From contig JAFBJZ010000601.1 of assembly GCA_016785225.1 (NCBI GenBank), positions 1,364,001-1,428,000 of the forward strand: 64,000 nt of DNA, written 5' to 3'. A model generated the notes under the pieces. The model did no database searches. It had not been told where the DNA came from and saw nothing but the letters and a program-made list of their open reading frames with translations. The DNA comes from Psettodes erumei (lineage: Eukaryota > Chordata > Actinopteri > Pleuronectiformes > Psettodidae). Positions 49,920-61,656 of this stretch are shown piece after piece (within the stretch, counting starts at the first letter, position 1; each line of letters begins with the position of its first letter). The position numbers and the translations under genes are program-made.

Positions 49920-50078
49920 GTTCTGGAGCGTCTTTTCCAGAAAGGTTTCAGCGTGGCGGCGTCATGCGGAGGCGGCGTGGACTCATCCCAGTTCAGCGAG
50001 TACGTGTTGTGTCGCGAGGACCGGCGGAGTCTGTCCATCAACACACCCATCAGGATAAAACAGGAACCCCTGGACTAG
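49920..50078 (+). CDS. kctd15: KCTD15 last coding exon (residues 206-257 and stop)
   Basis: The exon reads VLERLFQKGFSVAASCGGGV, then DSSQFSEYVLCREDRRSLSI and NTPIRIKQEPLD, with stop TAG at 50076-50078. The acceptor is CCCCGTAG. It completes the KCTD1/KCTD15 C-terminal domain. The final IKQE fits the SUMO consensus (hydrophobic-K-x-E), and C-terminal SUMOylation has been reported for Kctd15. FSVAASCGGG and CREDRR agree with KCTD15 rather than KCTD1 (FEIVGSCGGG, RRELRR). The segment between CREDRR and IRIKQE differs from the human one, as expected for this variable tail. Confidence 0.97.
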   Translation, partial: VLERLFQKGFSVAASCGGGVDSSQFSEYVLCREDRRSLSINTPIRIKQEPLD

Positions 50079-53000
50079 AGCATTCTGGGAAAGGGACTGT
50101 CAACAACCCCCAATACTCCTTCCATCTTCTCACACCCCCCTGCCAACCCCTGCCCCCTCCCTGCCCTAACAGGACCACAACCACCCCCAGCATACCTAAG
50201 TATTAGCAGAGGCTTGTTAACCTCACCAGCCCTGCAGAACTTTAAGGGGAATGTAGTACCAAACAAAGGGAAAAAAGCATCAGCAGCAAAAGTTTTTGAT
50301 TATGTTAAATAACGCCCAAAGAATCTGGGACTGTGATGAAAACAGCAACAACTACAAATGGACTCAACAGCAGCATACTTAAAGCATTTTAGCACCATGA
50401 CTGGTTGATTTTTCCCTTATCTGCTTATATCTGCTTATAAAAATGGTGTCCTGACCCTTTTGGAGGGACACAGCTGCCCCCCCTCTTTAAACTACAATCT
50501 ACCATGCCCCCCCTACACACTACTCAATCCCTCCTTCAGCAGTGTGTCATCCAGTTCTGTATCTATATGAGGCCCATGTCTTGCCTAATGGGGGACATGC
50601 CTGGCCTGCTGTGGGACAAGAAGGCTTTGGCAGACAGGACACCTTTAAGGACAGGAAGAAGACATAATCTGATTTTACGAATCCCTCAAAAAGCCCAAGT
50701 CCCCGAGACCCCACGACCCTCCAACCCGTTCCACCTCACCCCCACAGGCCTGGCCTTAGACACCAAGGCCTTGCCGAAAAGCAGCATCGTTTGCCAAACT
50801 GATTGTTTATTACAATTTTTCATTGTTGTTTCTAAGTATGTTCTTCTTGCTCCTTTTGCTGTTCTTATCATGACATGGTGTAAACAATTATTATTAATAG
50901 GATTATTTTTAATGTCTCTTTTTTCCTTTCTCCAATATGAAGGATGTATGAACATTGTATTCATTAGGCTTTGAGAGCTTGTGAGGGAGCATTTCTTGGC
51001 AGTAGCTGCAGAAACTCAGATGTCTCCAGGCTATGTGGCTAAAGCGATCTGGCTGGCAATGCATTCAGAGCCAGAAAAAGTCCCATTGTTCAAATGGGGA
51101 TGGAAGAGAACCTGGATGTTTTCGACATTGTTTATAGTCAAATGTGCAGCACACATAAAAAAATTGCTCTGGAATTTCTGCTTATAAGCTCTAAAACATA
51201 TCTCGGGTCTCTGATCGCTTTCTCTCACACGAGCACAAACATTTGTTCGTATTAAGCAGAAACTAAAGAAAGTTCATAAATGTAAAATTCAGATTGAAGT
51301 TGCACAAGCTCTAAGTGTATTGCAGTTCTGCTGGGTTAGAATGTTAAAAGACTTGAGGGCCAATGTGGAAAGCTGACGTTTACCAGTATGTCTTGTGATC
51401 AGCAAGAGATGTACTCTAAATGCTTATGTTTCTTTGCACTTAAACATTTCCTACAGAGCTGTCCTGCCCTGTTCCCTTAAAACACTCAGTCGATCCCCCT
51501 GACCAGTGCCAAGTCAAGCTGTTTAGTTTGTCATTGTTTAGTGGACCAGGACACTACAACATTTAACCACAGGAAAATCTTCCAACAGAATAAATATAGT
51601 AGGTATCAAAGTAGACAGGGTGCTTATTTTGTTGATTGTACAAACATAAAGCCCACTTGCCACTCTTTCTGCAGTTCGTAGCTAAAGATGACACAATGCA
51701 TTATTCAGAACTGTATGAAGGGTACCAACATTTGCTCTTCTAGGCCTCCAGTCTTGACAGTTTTGTTGAGAATAGCTCATAGCACCTTCAGACCAAGTTT
51801 GAGAGACAAAGTCTCTGTTTCAACATTGTCACTTCTAAGCCAAGATTATTTCACTGGTTCTTCACATGTATGTATGGCAGAACTCAGAGTGAACTCCACT
51901 CCTAGCGTCTGAGTATTATTCACAAAGAGGCAAGTGGGCGGCATTTACTCTATCCTGCTCTCATTCTTTTGGTCTTATTCTCAACATTTCTGGATCAAAG
52001 ACAGAAACAAGAAAGGCCAAGTTTTCATGCTTTATATTTGTGTGCAACTTACAGATGCTGTTTCTTCCATTCCAAAAGACTGAGACAGAGAAAAAACAGA
52101 AGCGCATTCTGATCCTTGTGAGCGCTGGCAGTTGTTTGAGTTAAACTGGGGTTGTTTTTATAAACTAGTTGTTCATTAAAAATGGGCGGTAGTTCTTCTG
52201 ACCATGTTGTCCTAATATCTGCTCTCTCCGGATGGCTGCTGATTAAACAAGGCCAATGAGTGGATAAAGATGAGCTCAGTGTAAGTGTAGCTCCCAGTCC
52301 TGTGCAGTCCTCCCTGGGGGTCTCTCTCACAATCAAGCCCATCTTTGTTCTGACCTGCCAGTGGCCTGCGCCTTTGCATACAGTCGCCTCAAAGGGAATG
52401 GTCAACCAGGCCTTTCATGTGCCGAGGCATGTTGGGCTCTTCACAGCGCTCCTCGCCCTCCCTCCGCCTCCCCGAAGGCTCCCAGCTCAGTGGTGCCAGT
52501 AGAAACTTGGGGCTTCACCCCCTGCTGCTGTGCCATCCCTATGCCCTGGTTTTGAAGACGCCCTCCTATGCTGTGGCTCGCTGGACCACACCGCAACAAA
52601 CCAAACAAACTGATGAGTCAAATCTGAGCACACTCAAAACATGCTGTACAGTCAGGCGACTTGACTCTGCTGCTGAGCCCGCGACCTTTCATCCAGCCGA
52701 TATGAGGTGTGGAGACTCATCTGGGTTAGTTCTTGAGGAAACTGGGGTAAAAAGAACAAAACAAAAAAAGCCAACGATCCCTGCTACACTAAAACCTCAA
52801 ATCTGCAAGAGTTACTTTTTTCAGGGAGGAGGGAATGAAGGCATAGTTTGTTAGTGATGCGGTGTTTTGAAATCACAGAATGGGCTTTAAAGTTTCGAGA
52901 GGTACGGGCCCATGGATTCGTTAAAAAAAGTGATTGTTCAAACTTGCACATAGAGTGAAAAAAAAGGAACAAAGATTGCTGGTATGGGTTTTTCTCTGTT

Positions 53001-53460
53001 TGCAATAACCAAACCAGGGATGCATGTAAATGGCAGGTGAACCACAGAGCTTGTCAAACTTGACAGGACTGAAAACTTCTTGACATGTTCAAACACGCCA
53101 CACTTTTCAGATGGTACTGGCCAGTGTTCAGCAAGTTCACATGGCATTTGCTCCACCTCTGAGGCAGGTCAGTTGTACAGTCGTATATTGAATTATCAGG
53201 ACTCTGGGTTTTACAGGACCCTCATGATTTTAAGAAACCTCTTAGTCCTCTTCACAAAAAGAATGAAAAAGAATTCAAAGCATTACATTGTGTACATATG
53301 GATTAAAACATTTCAAAGGGTATAATGAGGTGCAAATGTATATTATTTAAAGTGTTTAAAACAATTAGACTGTGGTATTAAAGGGCATGTGTTCATTTAC
53401 AGTGTCTCCGTTTGACTTTTCTTGCATATTTGCGATAATAAAAGGATGTACTGTATATCT
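50079..53460 (+). other. KCTD15 3' UTR (probable)
   Basis: Sequence with no coding support from the stop codon to an AATAAA at 53437-53442. An earlier AATAAA at 51589-51594 could give a shorter form. Open frames at 50504-50974 and 52417-52854 have no recognised domains. Confidence 0.55.
53437..53442 (+). terminator. Candidate distal polyadenylation signal of KCTD15
   Basis: AATAAA in GCGATAATAAAAGG, followed within 30 bases by a GT-rich element (ATCTTATGTGTCTC). It lies only about 0.75 kb from the opposing gene's end. Confidence 0.45.
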
Positions 53461-54199
53461 TATGTGTCTCATTGCACTCCTGTTATTTCATTACCCTTTA
53501 AGGGGAGGACAAGGTTTTAGAAGTTACCTCAATCATACAACAGCTCACTATTTCTTGTACTACTGGTGATATGTAAAAGTATTTATCACTGATGAAGCCA
53601 GCTTGAAAAATGGATGAGTATGTCATATTTGAGAGGTTGGACTCAGTGTCCTGTAACTGCACTGATGAAGCCTGATAAATTTCACTGACCTACTGTACTA
53701 AAGCATACAGTGTGTTGGGAAGGTCGTCTTCAGGCTCGAATCCAGATCGGCAGCTAAATGCTCCAGAGAAACTGAGGAATAGGCCAAGCTCTTGAAGAAA
53801 ACCAATATGCTCCTAAACCTCAATATTTTGCACTGAGTTAAATGGTTTGGTCTTTTCAAAAATGCTTCTGCTTAATTAGCAGCAGAAACCTAGGGGGACT
53901 TTTCATAGTTGAGCAGCAGCGCTTGACTCAGTTTGTACTTAGCATGTGTAATGTTAGAAATGGAAATGAAGCCGGCTGCATTAGAGGTTGACTTTCGTAA
54001 AACTGTCTGCAAAAACATAACGGCATTTTTCTTTCTTTTGAAGAGACAGGAATAAGCATGGGGAAACATATTGCCAAGTTATTAAGTCATTTCAGGCTAT
54101 AGTTTTAATTTTTGTAAATTCGTCCTAAGATTCCTTCCTACATACATTTAATTGAGTGAAACAAAAGAAGAAATGGACAAAGTCAGAATCTGCTCAGTT
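53461..54199. other. Short intergenic gap between convergent genes
   Basis: About 740 bases between the candidate 3' ends of KCTD15 and the TAF4-like gene. No repeat or gene was recognised. Confidence 0.4.
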
Positions 54200-56348
54200 T
54201 AGTAAACAGCTTATTTATTCCTTTACAAAATAGGTACAAATACATAAGTATTGTTTTTTTCACACAAACAGGAAATTTTCAAGATATGTACAAGAGTTTA
54301 CCAAAAATAACGTGGTTCTAATAAACACATAGTTTTGTAAACAATATTTACAAATCATCCTTACAATGAAATGTTACTTCCTCCGCCTGTTTACATCAGT
54401 AATATTGTCCTAATATTTTGGCTAAAAAGCTGTAGTAGTAGTAGAAATGCCTTCCTGTGAAACCACCAGAACCCATACAAATCATTATTAAAATCATCTT
54501 AATCACAATAGATACTGTTGTGCTTGTTTTTAAAACATGGTATTTTGGAGATAAAATTTATGAAAATGTGGTAACCATAAAAGCCAATCCCAAAATAAAA
54601 CATAACAATACAAAATAAAACAAGAAATATATTAACTGTTAAAAATAAGTGTCCTTTGACAGAAATTGACAATACTGTGTTTTACTTAAGAGTAATTTCT
54701 TTGCTATAATACAGTGACAGCTTTCAGTTGTCAGGTAAAATAGATATTAAAAAAAAGTGCTGTCAAAATATACAATGCACAACGACGTTTTCAAATGTCA
54801 CCCATATTTAAATAAATTTCAATATGACAAGAAAAGCTGCATAGAGGCCAAGATATTTAGTTAAATAGAAAAAAAATAAACAAAAACATGGTGGACATTA
54901 ATACATAATACAATAAAGATTGTAAAAAAAAAAAAAAAAAGAACAAGGCGACATTGCAACGATGTGTAAAAAGCAGGCATTTTGTTCCATTCCTCTTTTC
55001 ATCAGTATTACAAAGAGAACCAAAAGGGGAAAATATAAATCAATTTTAGTGTGGAATCATACAACTGCAGCCTTCCACAGTTACACATTACGAGTTCTGC
55101 ATCAACATACAAACAAGTATAAAGGCTGTGCACTAAAATGCTTCATGACCTACCTTTGTAATTCAGTCATTGCCAAAGTAGGAGGGGGCTTAAGGGGCTA
55201 CAGGCCCCCCTTCAGAAAAGCTGAAATTTCCTTTTTTTTTCAAACATCATTACTGTGCAGACAGAACAGTGAGGGCGAAAGATAAAGGAATGTCTTGTTG
55301 ATCCAAGGTTTCCCTCTCCACAGTCACTATACCACGCCTACAACATCGACCTCTCTGAACCAAAACTTACCTTCTGAAACTGTTATGGTGATGCAGTGAG
55401 CATGGTGGGACGCAACTTACAAATATCTACGTATAAAGACAATGTTCACATTATGTGTGGATTTTTAACAAAAGTAATGACTCACTCAGCAATGGTGACC
55501 AATTAGAAACTGATGTCATAGTGCAGACTGTGGTTTTGTTTAAAGACCCATGCGTAAGGGTCAGGGCGACTGTCTTGTAACAAATACACTACAGGTGAAG
55601 TGAATAAACTGTCTAAATTTGACTCATTCAAAGCACATGGTTTTACAAAACATCAGGGTTCATTATATTGACACATGGGTTATTCCTTTTCTTACAAAGC
55701 TTACATGTGTTAAAATGATACATGCTGGAAAATAATTCAAAAAGAACTATTTACATATAAGGAAATTGATCGCGGTGCTGTTATTTGGAATCTGAATGTT
55801 TCATAATGATGTCTCGGTACAGAAACCTGGAAAGGCTCATTCATTAAGTTCAGCTAAACTACATTCATCAAACTATGTCCAACAAATAGCTCGTGGAGAA
55901 TATCGTAGGCTGTATCGAGGTGTGAACACAGTTCTCTTCACCCAAATAATCCTTACTTTGAGGTGGATTGTTGAAACTACTGCCAGTGACATCAAATAAA
56001 TAGCTACCCAACATACACGGAACAACTTCTGGGTCTAGTCCTGCGACATAAAAACATTGTTCCTCTAACAAATCCAACTTCACCAAAAGAATTTGATATG
56101 GCCTTTAAACTGAATGACCTAACTACACACTGAGAGGCTAAACAGAGAAGACACGGAACAATTGTTTTCTTTTTGTACTTTTTTCCGCTCTCTCACTTTC
56201 TTCTTATTAAAAGCTACATCAAACATCACTACAGTACATAATGGAGACACAGAGCTGAAACATTAGACCTGATCTGAAGGCACGTGGCTGGGAAAGAGGA
56301 AGAGGAGGAGGAGGAGGAGGTTGAGGTGGGCGCTGAGCAGAACAGAGG
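54200..56348 (-). other. TAF4-like gene 3' UTR (probable)
   Basis: AT-rich sequence following the stop codon on the - strand, with a (GGA)n-type run near 56288-56322. No other gene is seen in it. The distal end is set by the polyadenylation hexamer at 54214-54219. Confidence 0.55.
54214..54219 (-). terminator. Candidate polyadenylation signal of the TAF4-like gene
   Basis: TTTATT on the + strand reads AATAAA on the - strand. It sits at the low-coordinate edge of the AT-rich 3' UTR-like block. Downstream on the - strand are T- and G-containing sequences (GTTTACTAAACTGAGC). Confidence 0.45.
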
Positions 56349-56522
56349 CTACTTGAGCAGGGCACGGTAAAGGAGGAGGGAGTGGGCGGTCTCTCTCTCC
56401 TGCTCCATGTAGAAAATTAAGTCCCTGAGGTTGACGCGAGTGATGCGCTGCCGCGTGTACTGGCGCGATGAGGTGGACGGGACGGAGGAGCTGGCCGGGG
56501 AGCCCGCCGTGCTGCCTGAAAC
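56349..56522 (-). CDS. taf4: TAF4-family TFIID subunit, C-terminal exon
   Basis: TAF4 and TAF4B are TFIID subunits that pair with TAF12 through a histone fold and hold the complex together; they act in the nucleus in RNA polymerase II initiation. On the - strand a strong acceptor (CTCCTTCCTTGTCTCCAG) precedes 57 codons and TAG (56349-56351). They read VSGSTAGSPASSSVPSTSSR, then QYTRQRITRVNLRDLIFYME and QERETAHSLLLYRALLK. As I recall, vertebrate TAF4 ends with TRQRITRVNLRDLIFCLENE then RETSHSLLLYKAFLK, and TAF4B ends with a more divergent MEQERE version. This sequence mixes the two: TAF4-like TRQRITRVNLRDLIF and HSLLLY, TAF4B-like MEQERE and ALLK. The paralogue is therefore undecided, while the family is clear. 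All upstream exons were sought to 64000 and not found, so the preceding intron is longer than 7.4 kb. The gene converges on KCTD15. Confidence 0.9.
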   Translation of the reverse strand, partial: VSGSTAGSPASSSVPSTSSRQYTRQRITRVNLRDLIFYMEQERETAHSLLLYRALLK

Positions 56523-56693
56523 CTGGAGACAAGGAAGGAGTCAGAAGGTGAGATGGAGGGATTCAAATAAGATACCTTAACACTTTCCACAGGTTTCAAG
56601 ACTTACAGTAAAAAAAAACAAACAAAATGAAAAAAAATTCCAACATTTTTACATCCATCCAACATACCACACCAATCTTTTTTTTTTTTAAGG

Positions 56694-57040
56694 GAAATGT
56701 CTGGACAACTACGGGATGAATTGACAGACATTCGTGATCCCCATAGGATGAATAGTTGTTTTGCGATCCTGTAACTTTACATTCAGTGCCACCCCCAGGT
56801 CAAATTTGTCCATTGGTTCATTAAAAAAATACAGCAACATACATACATACAACATATTCTCATCATTCTCCCATGTCCCATGTTAGCGTGGTAACACGCA
56901 CCGCTAAGATGGGGAACATGGCTAACATTTTACCTGCTTAGCATCAGCATGTACACCAATGTTTGCATTTAGCTAGAGGCAGTACTGGGCCAGAGTACAG
57001 CCTCACAGAGCCTCAAGCATGGCTGGAGACTCCCTGTCCT
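56694..57040 (-). repeat. Teleost dispersed repeat of the AGCATGCTAA type, inverted copy
   Basis: It reads from AAATGTCTGGACAACTACGG through TGACAGACATTCGTGATCCC, GTTAGCGTGGTAACACGC, TGCTTAGCATCAGCATGT and GAGTACAGCCTCACAGAGCC. It is the opposite-strand version of the element at 6670-6885, but longer. It lies about 170 bases from the TAF4-like terminal exon. Confidence 0.7.
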
Positions 57041-59576
57041 GTTTCCGTTCAATTCTAAAATTCTCCCAGACAAGGAGATGATGAAATGGATTTTCCATAC
57101 TGCAAAGCTGTGTAGAAATCCTAAAATTAAGCAGGGACAGAGAGGAATTTTCCAGCTTTGAGCTTTGAACTGGCAGCTGTGGCCTATAGGTTAGAGAAGC
57201 GAACTTGGGATTGACGAGTATATATAATATATATGTAGATATATATAACAGGTATATGAAAGGAAGATGTTTTCCTTCTTCCTCCAGGTGTTTGATAATA
57301 GTAAAAACAATCAGCACTGTGATCAATTAGGCATGGTAAACCATAACCCTGATAATGTCCGAGGGTTCTTGCTGGACTCCAAGTACCTTAGGGCTCTGAC
57401 GTAACTTTATTTATAATGGTGTATTTTTGTTCATGTGCTTTTATGTGATCTGAAAAATAAAGTAATTGTGCTCTTTATCAAAGACATCAAACCACTACTA
57501 TTTGATTTGGGTGTCATTAACTTCATTATCTCCTTTACTATGTGCTCTGTGTTTCTTTCAAGGAATTTGTCCTCACTTTGTCTTTAGTGAAGAAAAGGAT
57601 CTTTGTCTCAGTGTCGCAGTCACAGGGATGGTTTCCAGGGTGAAACACAACAGTGTTCAGAGTAAGCAAAACTATGTTTCCCATGTGCTAAGTGAAGTAA
57701 TCAGTGTTGAATGGCAAACACATTGAGATTATCAAAAGTCAGGAATGCTGCGGCTTTCAAGCAAGTGCACACCTCCACTTAGAAAATTATTCCTCTTGCA
57801 GAGCATGAATGTGATCAAATATTAAAGATGTACTAATAATGTCCAGATCTTCAGATGCAGCTGAATGTTCTGGGACTTTTTTCTCTTGAACTGGCTGAAC
57901 AGCAAGACTGAGAAAAATATTGGCAACGTGCTCCGACGGCAAGGGAAACCATCGTTTTTATCTAAGTGTGTTTTATGGCTCTTTACATCGCCCAGAATAT
58001 GAAGAGATTTTCCCTCTAAATAAACAACGCTGCTGACATAGATCTGAGCTGACGTCCCACTCTGAAATGGAGCCCTTGTTGTTTGTATTCGATCCAGGAA
58101 AAATGAGAACGATAAAAAAAGGGAGTGTATACAGAGGCTGATACAAATCAAGAGATGCATTTACATTTGTAAATGAGAAACACTGGGAAACAAATCCAGC
58201 AAGTGCCCACTTGAACCCAGGCAGAGAGAAATAAGACAGACATTCCAGTCAGGAACACCCTCTCACAATTACATTGATTGCACCACTCTGTAAACACACA
58301 GTACAGACAGGCCTTAATTGCAAACATATGATGAGTATGAATTTACAAGAACCAAACCAAAGTCCCTCCACTACCCGCCCCCTCATATGCTTGTCTTTGT
58401 GTACACTGTATGACGATGCCTTGTCTCAAATTTCCCTCTGTACACTCTCTGACCCCGAGACACTGGATGATGAGTGAGGATAGCCAGGCCAATGTTCCCA
58501 CCAACTTACCTCAACCACATCTACCATCTCTGGTCGCTAATACTGACTTGCTGGGAGGGAGTTGTGTTGAAGCAGTAAGTGCAGCCTGCTCCTCGTCACC
58601 CCGGGACACACCAGACCCTCACTTTGGGTAACGACCCCGGCCTAATCAGGTCAATCACGGCCGACCACATGTGAAAGATGGGCCTGCCTGCTGCTGTGCC
58701 AATTACTGCCACTCACAAGTAACAGGGCCACAGATTTGACCAATCAAAACCATCCATCCACCTGGACGGATGGGTACTGGTCGCCACAGGCAGCCACTGC
58801 TGGGGTGGTGCCGTGGCCACAGTGGGTGATGGTGGGGAGGAGGGAGAGAGCGAGCATAGCCAGACATTGCCGCCCAGGTAGCGTGGCACATCTCCCAGGA
58901 TGCCTCATTCCTTTCAGGGACAGGGGCAGCCTTACGTGATCCAAATACAGGCAGAAAGGTCAGTGCTCATTCAGGAATTCACTCAACGCAGCTTCTGCTC
59001 TTCCCTCTGTCTTTAAATGCCCTCCGCACAGAGAGTGCCAACAACCCAAACACTGGTATGTTGTTGCTGGTATCTATGGAGACCGATCCCTCTCGTCAGT
59101 ACACGCAGGAAATCGTGTTGTGGAGGAGGGAGTGGAGATGGGAGGGGTAAACACCAACACTAACTAAAGCAGATGGCTGAGTGTCAGTTAAAAAGGAAAG
59201 CGAAACATCAACGACCACGCTTTCCCTGTCGCCAGCAATTAAGCAGTAATTGTGTCTAAAATTCAATGTAAATCTAAATGGCAGCTTTTGTAAGGTCACG
59301 GCAGATGAAAAGAAAACGTGAGAAAAACAGAAAAAGCAGAGAGAACCGAGGCACAAAGAGAGAGGGAGAGAGGGGGAGAGCAAAACTGAAAGTCTCAAAA
59401 TCAGCTTGGCCAAGAAAGATCCATGAGGCAAAAAACAGCATCTGTCATTTTATCTGTGATGGGTGCTCGGAGGCATTATGTCATATGACATATCCATCGT
59501 ACAGAACGCACAGGGATACTTCGATACATCTCTTCAGACATTTGACTTGTTCAGAGCCGGGGACAGAGAAAAACAG

Positions 59577-59612
59577 CGAGAGAGAGAGAGAGAGAAAGAG
59601 AAAGAGCAGGGG
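59577..59612. repeat. (GA)n purine tract
   Basis: GAGAGA units degrading into AAAGAGAAAGAGC. Its Glu/Arg frames are artefacts. Confidence 0.85.
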
Positions 59613-60965
59613 CTAGAACTTGGTGAGAGGAGAGGAGAGGCTTATCTTACCCACATTCTTTCAACATACATGACAAAGTGCCAACGTGCCAGACACGCTA
59701 TTTTACATCATTTCACTCTCAGTGGTTTTCAACAAACACGTGTGCACACACGAGAGGACAAACAGCCTGAGTATGTTTTTTGTGACAGACAATTAGTGTT
59801 ACACACTATATGAAAAAAAACCAATGCAGGACAACACAAGATGACGGGAAAACCAGAAACATGTGACAAATTTTGCCCGTGCTCAGATTCTTATTTGGCA
59901 ATCAGGCAAATAAACAACTGAACTTTCAACAATCCCTTGTGTGCACACACTTCACATAACATTTGTAAATGCTCCAACCATGTGTCTCGAGTACTGCAGT
60001 CATAATAGAAGCAACTTTAATAAGGTTACTTATAAATGACAGAACTTGCCAATATTTAGAGAGGTCAGCCACAACAAATATTAAATTAAAGAGTAAGTCT
60101 GGCAGGATTCTTCACTTTTTTTTACCGTCCACAAATTCCACAAAGAATCCCAAACCACCCAGTCCTCTCATTCTCAGTCAAGATGCACATTTCAAGAGGC
60201 GATAGTTAATTCATAGTTTCATTTTTTGTAAAGCTAAAGTTTCTTCCAAAATCTGCTGGGAACTGTTGGTTGCTGGCAAATTTTCGGCAGCAGATGAATA
60301 CACATTTGATGCTATAGTGAGTATTTACAGGATGGTGTTTGGGATGATGCCCCTGAATACAAGAAGGATTATACCAGTACGCATCTTCATCATCACTCTC
60401 TGAATAATCACTGTATCTTACTGGGCTGATGACGCCGCCATGTTTGGACATTTTTTGCATTGTTGAATACATCGATAATCCTCAGATGTACAGATAAAAA
60501 TCTGGGTTTTTTTTAACAGAAAGACAAAGTCAGCAGGTCACAAAATTCTTATTATGCTAAATTTACTTTTGATTAATAATGCATGTTTTCACCATCTCTC
60601 TCTCTCTCACTCTCACTCTCACTATAGCTTTTGACTCCCTGTCTCCAATTGTGCAACGGCAGCAGTGATGCTCGTGTCTTGAGGAATTTACATTCAGTCC
60701 TTTATTGTTTGAGAAAGGGGAAGGGGGGTGGGCCAGGCGTGGTGGTGGGGTTCTTGCTGATCTGTGGCTTTGAACCCTGAATGGCACCTGTGCCTTGATG
60801 CTGGAGCCAATATTGGATTTGGCCCAGGTCACACCTTAGGGCGGTGGGTTAATGGCCCACTTTGCCAGGCACACAGAGCTGCTCGGCCCTGCACAGGACC
60901 AACCTGCTGTGTCAGCACTCCTCTCCTCACAGCACAAGTTGCAGACCAGGGCTGCATGGTGGGAG

Positions 60966-60966
<1 letters not shown>

Positions 60967-61003
<37 letters not shown>
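60967..61003. repeat. (CA)n microsatellite
   Basis: About 18 CA units. Several frames across it are repeat artefacts. Confidence 0.95.
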
Positions 61004-61005
<2 letters not shown>

Positions 61006-61534
61006 CACTGTATGTACCGGTATGTGACGACACAGCGGCTAACATACTGTGTCAAGTAAAACTGCAACATGGGGGGAAAACATTGCTCAGCATTCATGTT
61101 GGATGATAAAGACTGGCCCCATGTTGGTTGAGAAATAGATAAGCTGTTCATGATGCAACATTACTCCATTGTTGTTGTTACTTTGATGCCGAAAAATCCG
61201 TTTAAAGTCTCATGTCTGTGCTCGAGGCAAGGAGGACATATATAGCACAACAGAGACAGACTGTTGACAAGCTAAACAAAGGAGTGAAGCAAAAGCTGAA
61301 CCAGGTGGTGTTTTATGAAGTTAAAGCCAGGGTGGAAATAAACAGCAGCCACTAGACAAAGTCAAAGATTCTGCATATGATGCTGGCCACTTTGTGAGGT
61401 GGCAAGCAAAAGCGTGTGGCCCAAATATACTGGCCAGCAGAACCTGATGGGCGTCCTCTCATCAACAGTACCTGACTGACTGACAAAATGGACTACATGC
61501 TGGATGAGCGAAGGGCTCACTGATGTGCTGACTG

Positions 61535-61656
61535 ATGGAATAACTAAGAACTGGCTGTTTGGCTGACTGGCTGAGGGCCTGACTGACTCACTGACTGGCT
61601 GACTAATTTACTGACTGAAGGACTGACTGACTGACTGACTGCCTGGTTGACTGACT
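61535..61656. repeat. Degenerate (CTGA)n tetranucleotide repeat
   Basis: CTGACTGACTGG- and GACTGACTGACT-type units, interrupted by single substitutions and short inserts. Isolated copies occur back to 61471. Confidence 0.8.

Noticed and set aside
50504..50974. 156-codon frame in the KCTD15 3' UTR
   Set aside because: It follows the conserved stop codon and lacks any domain; the hydrophobic end reflects T-rich sequence.
52417..52854. 145-codon frame in the KCTD15 3' UTR
   Set aside because: Low-complexity and shared with frames in other phases; no homology recognised.
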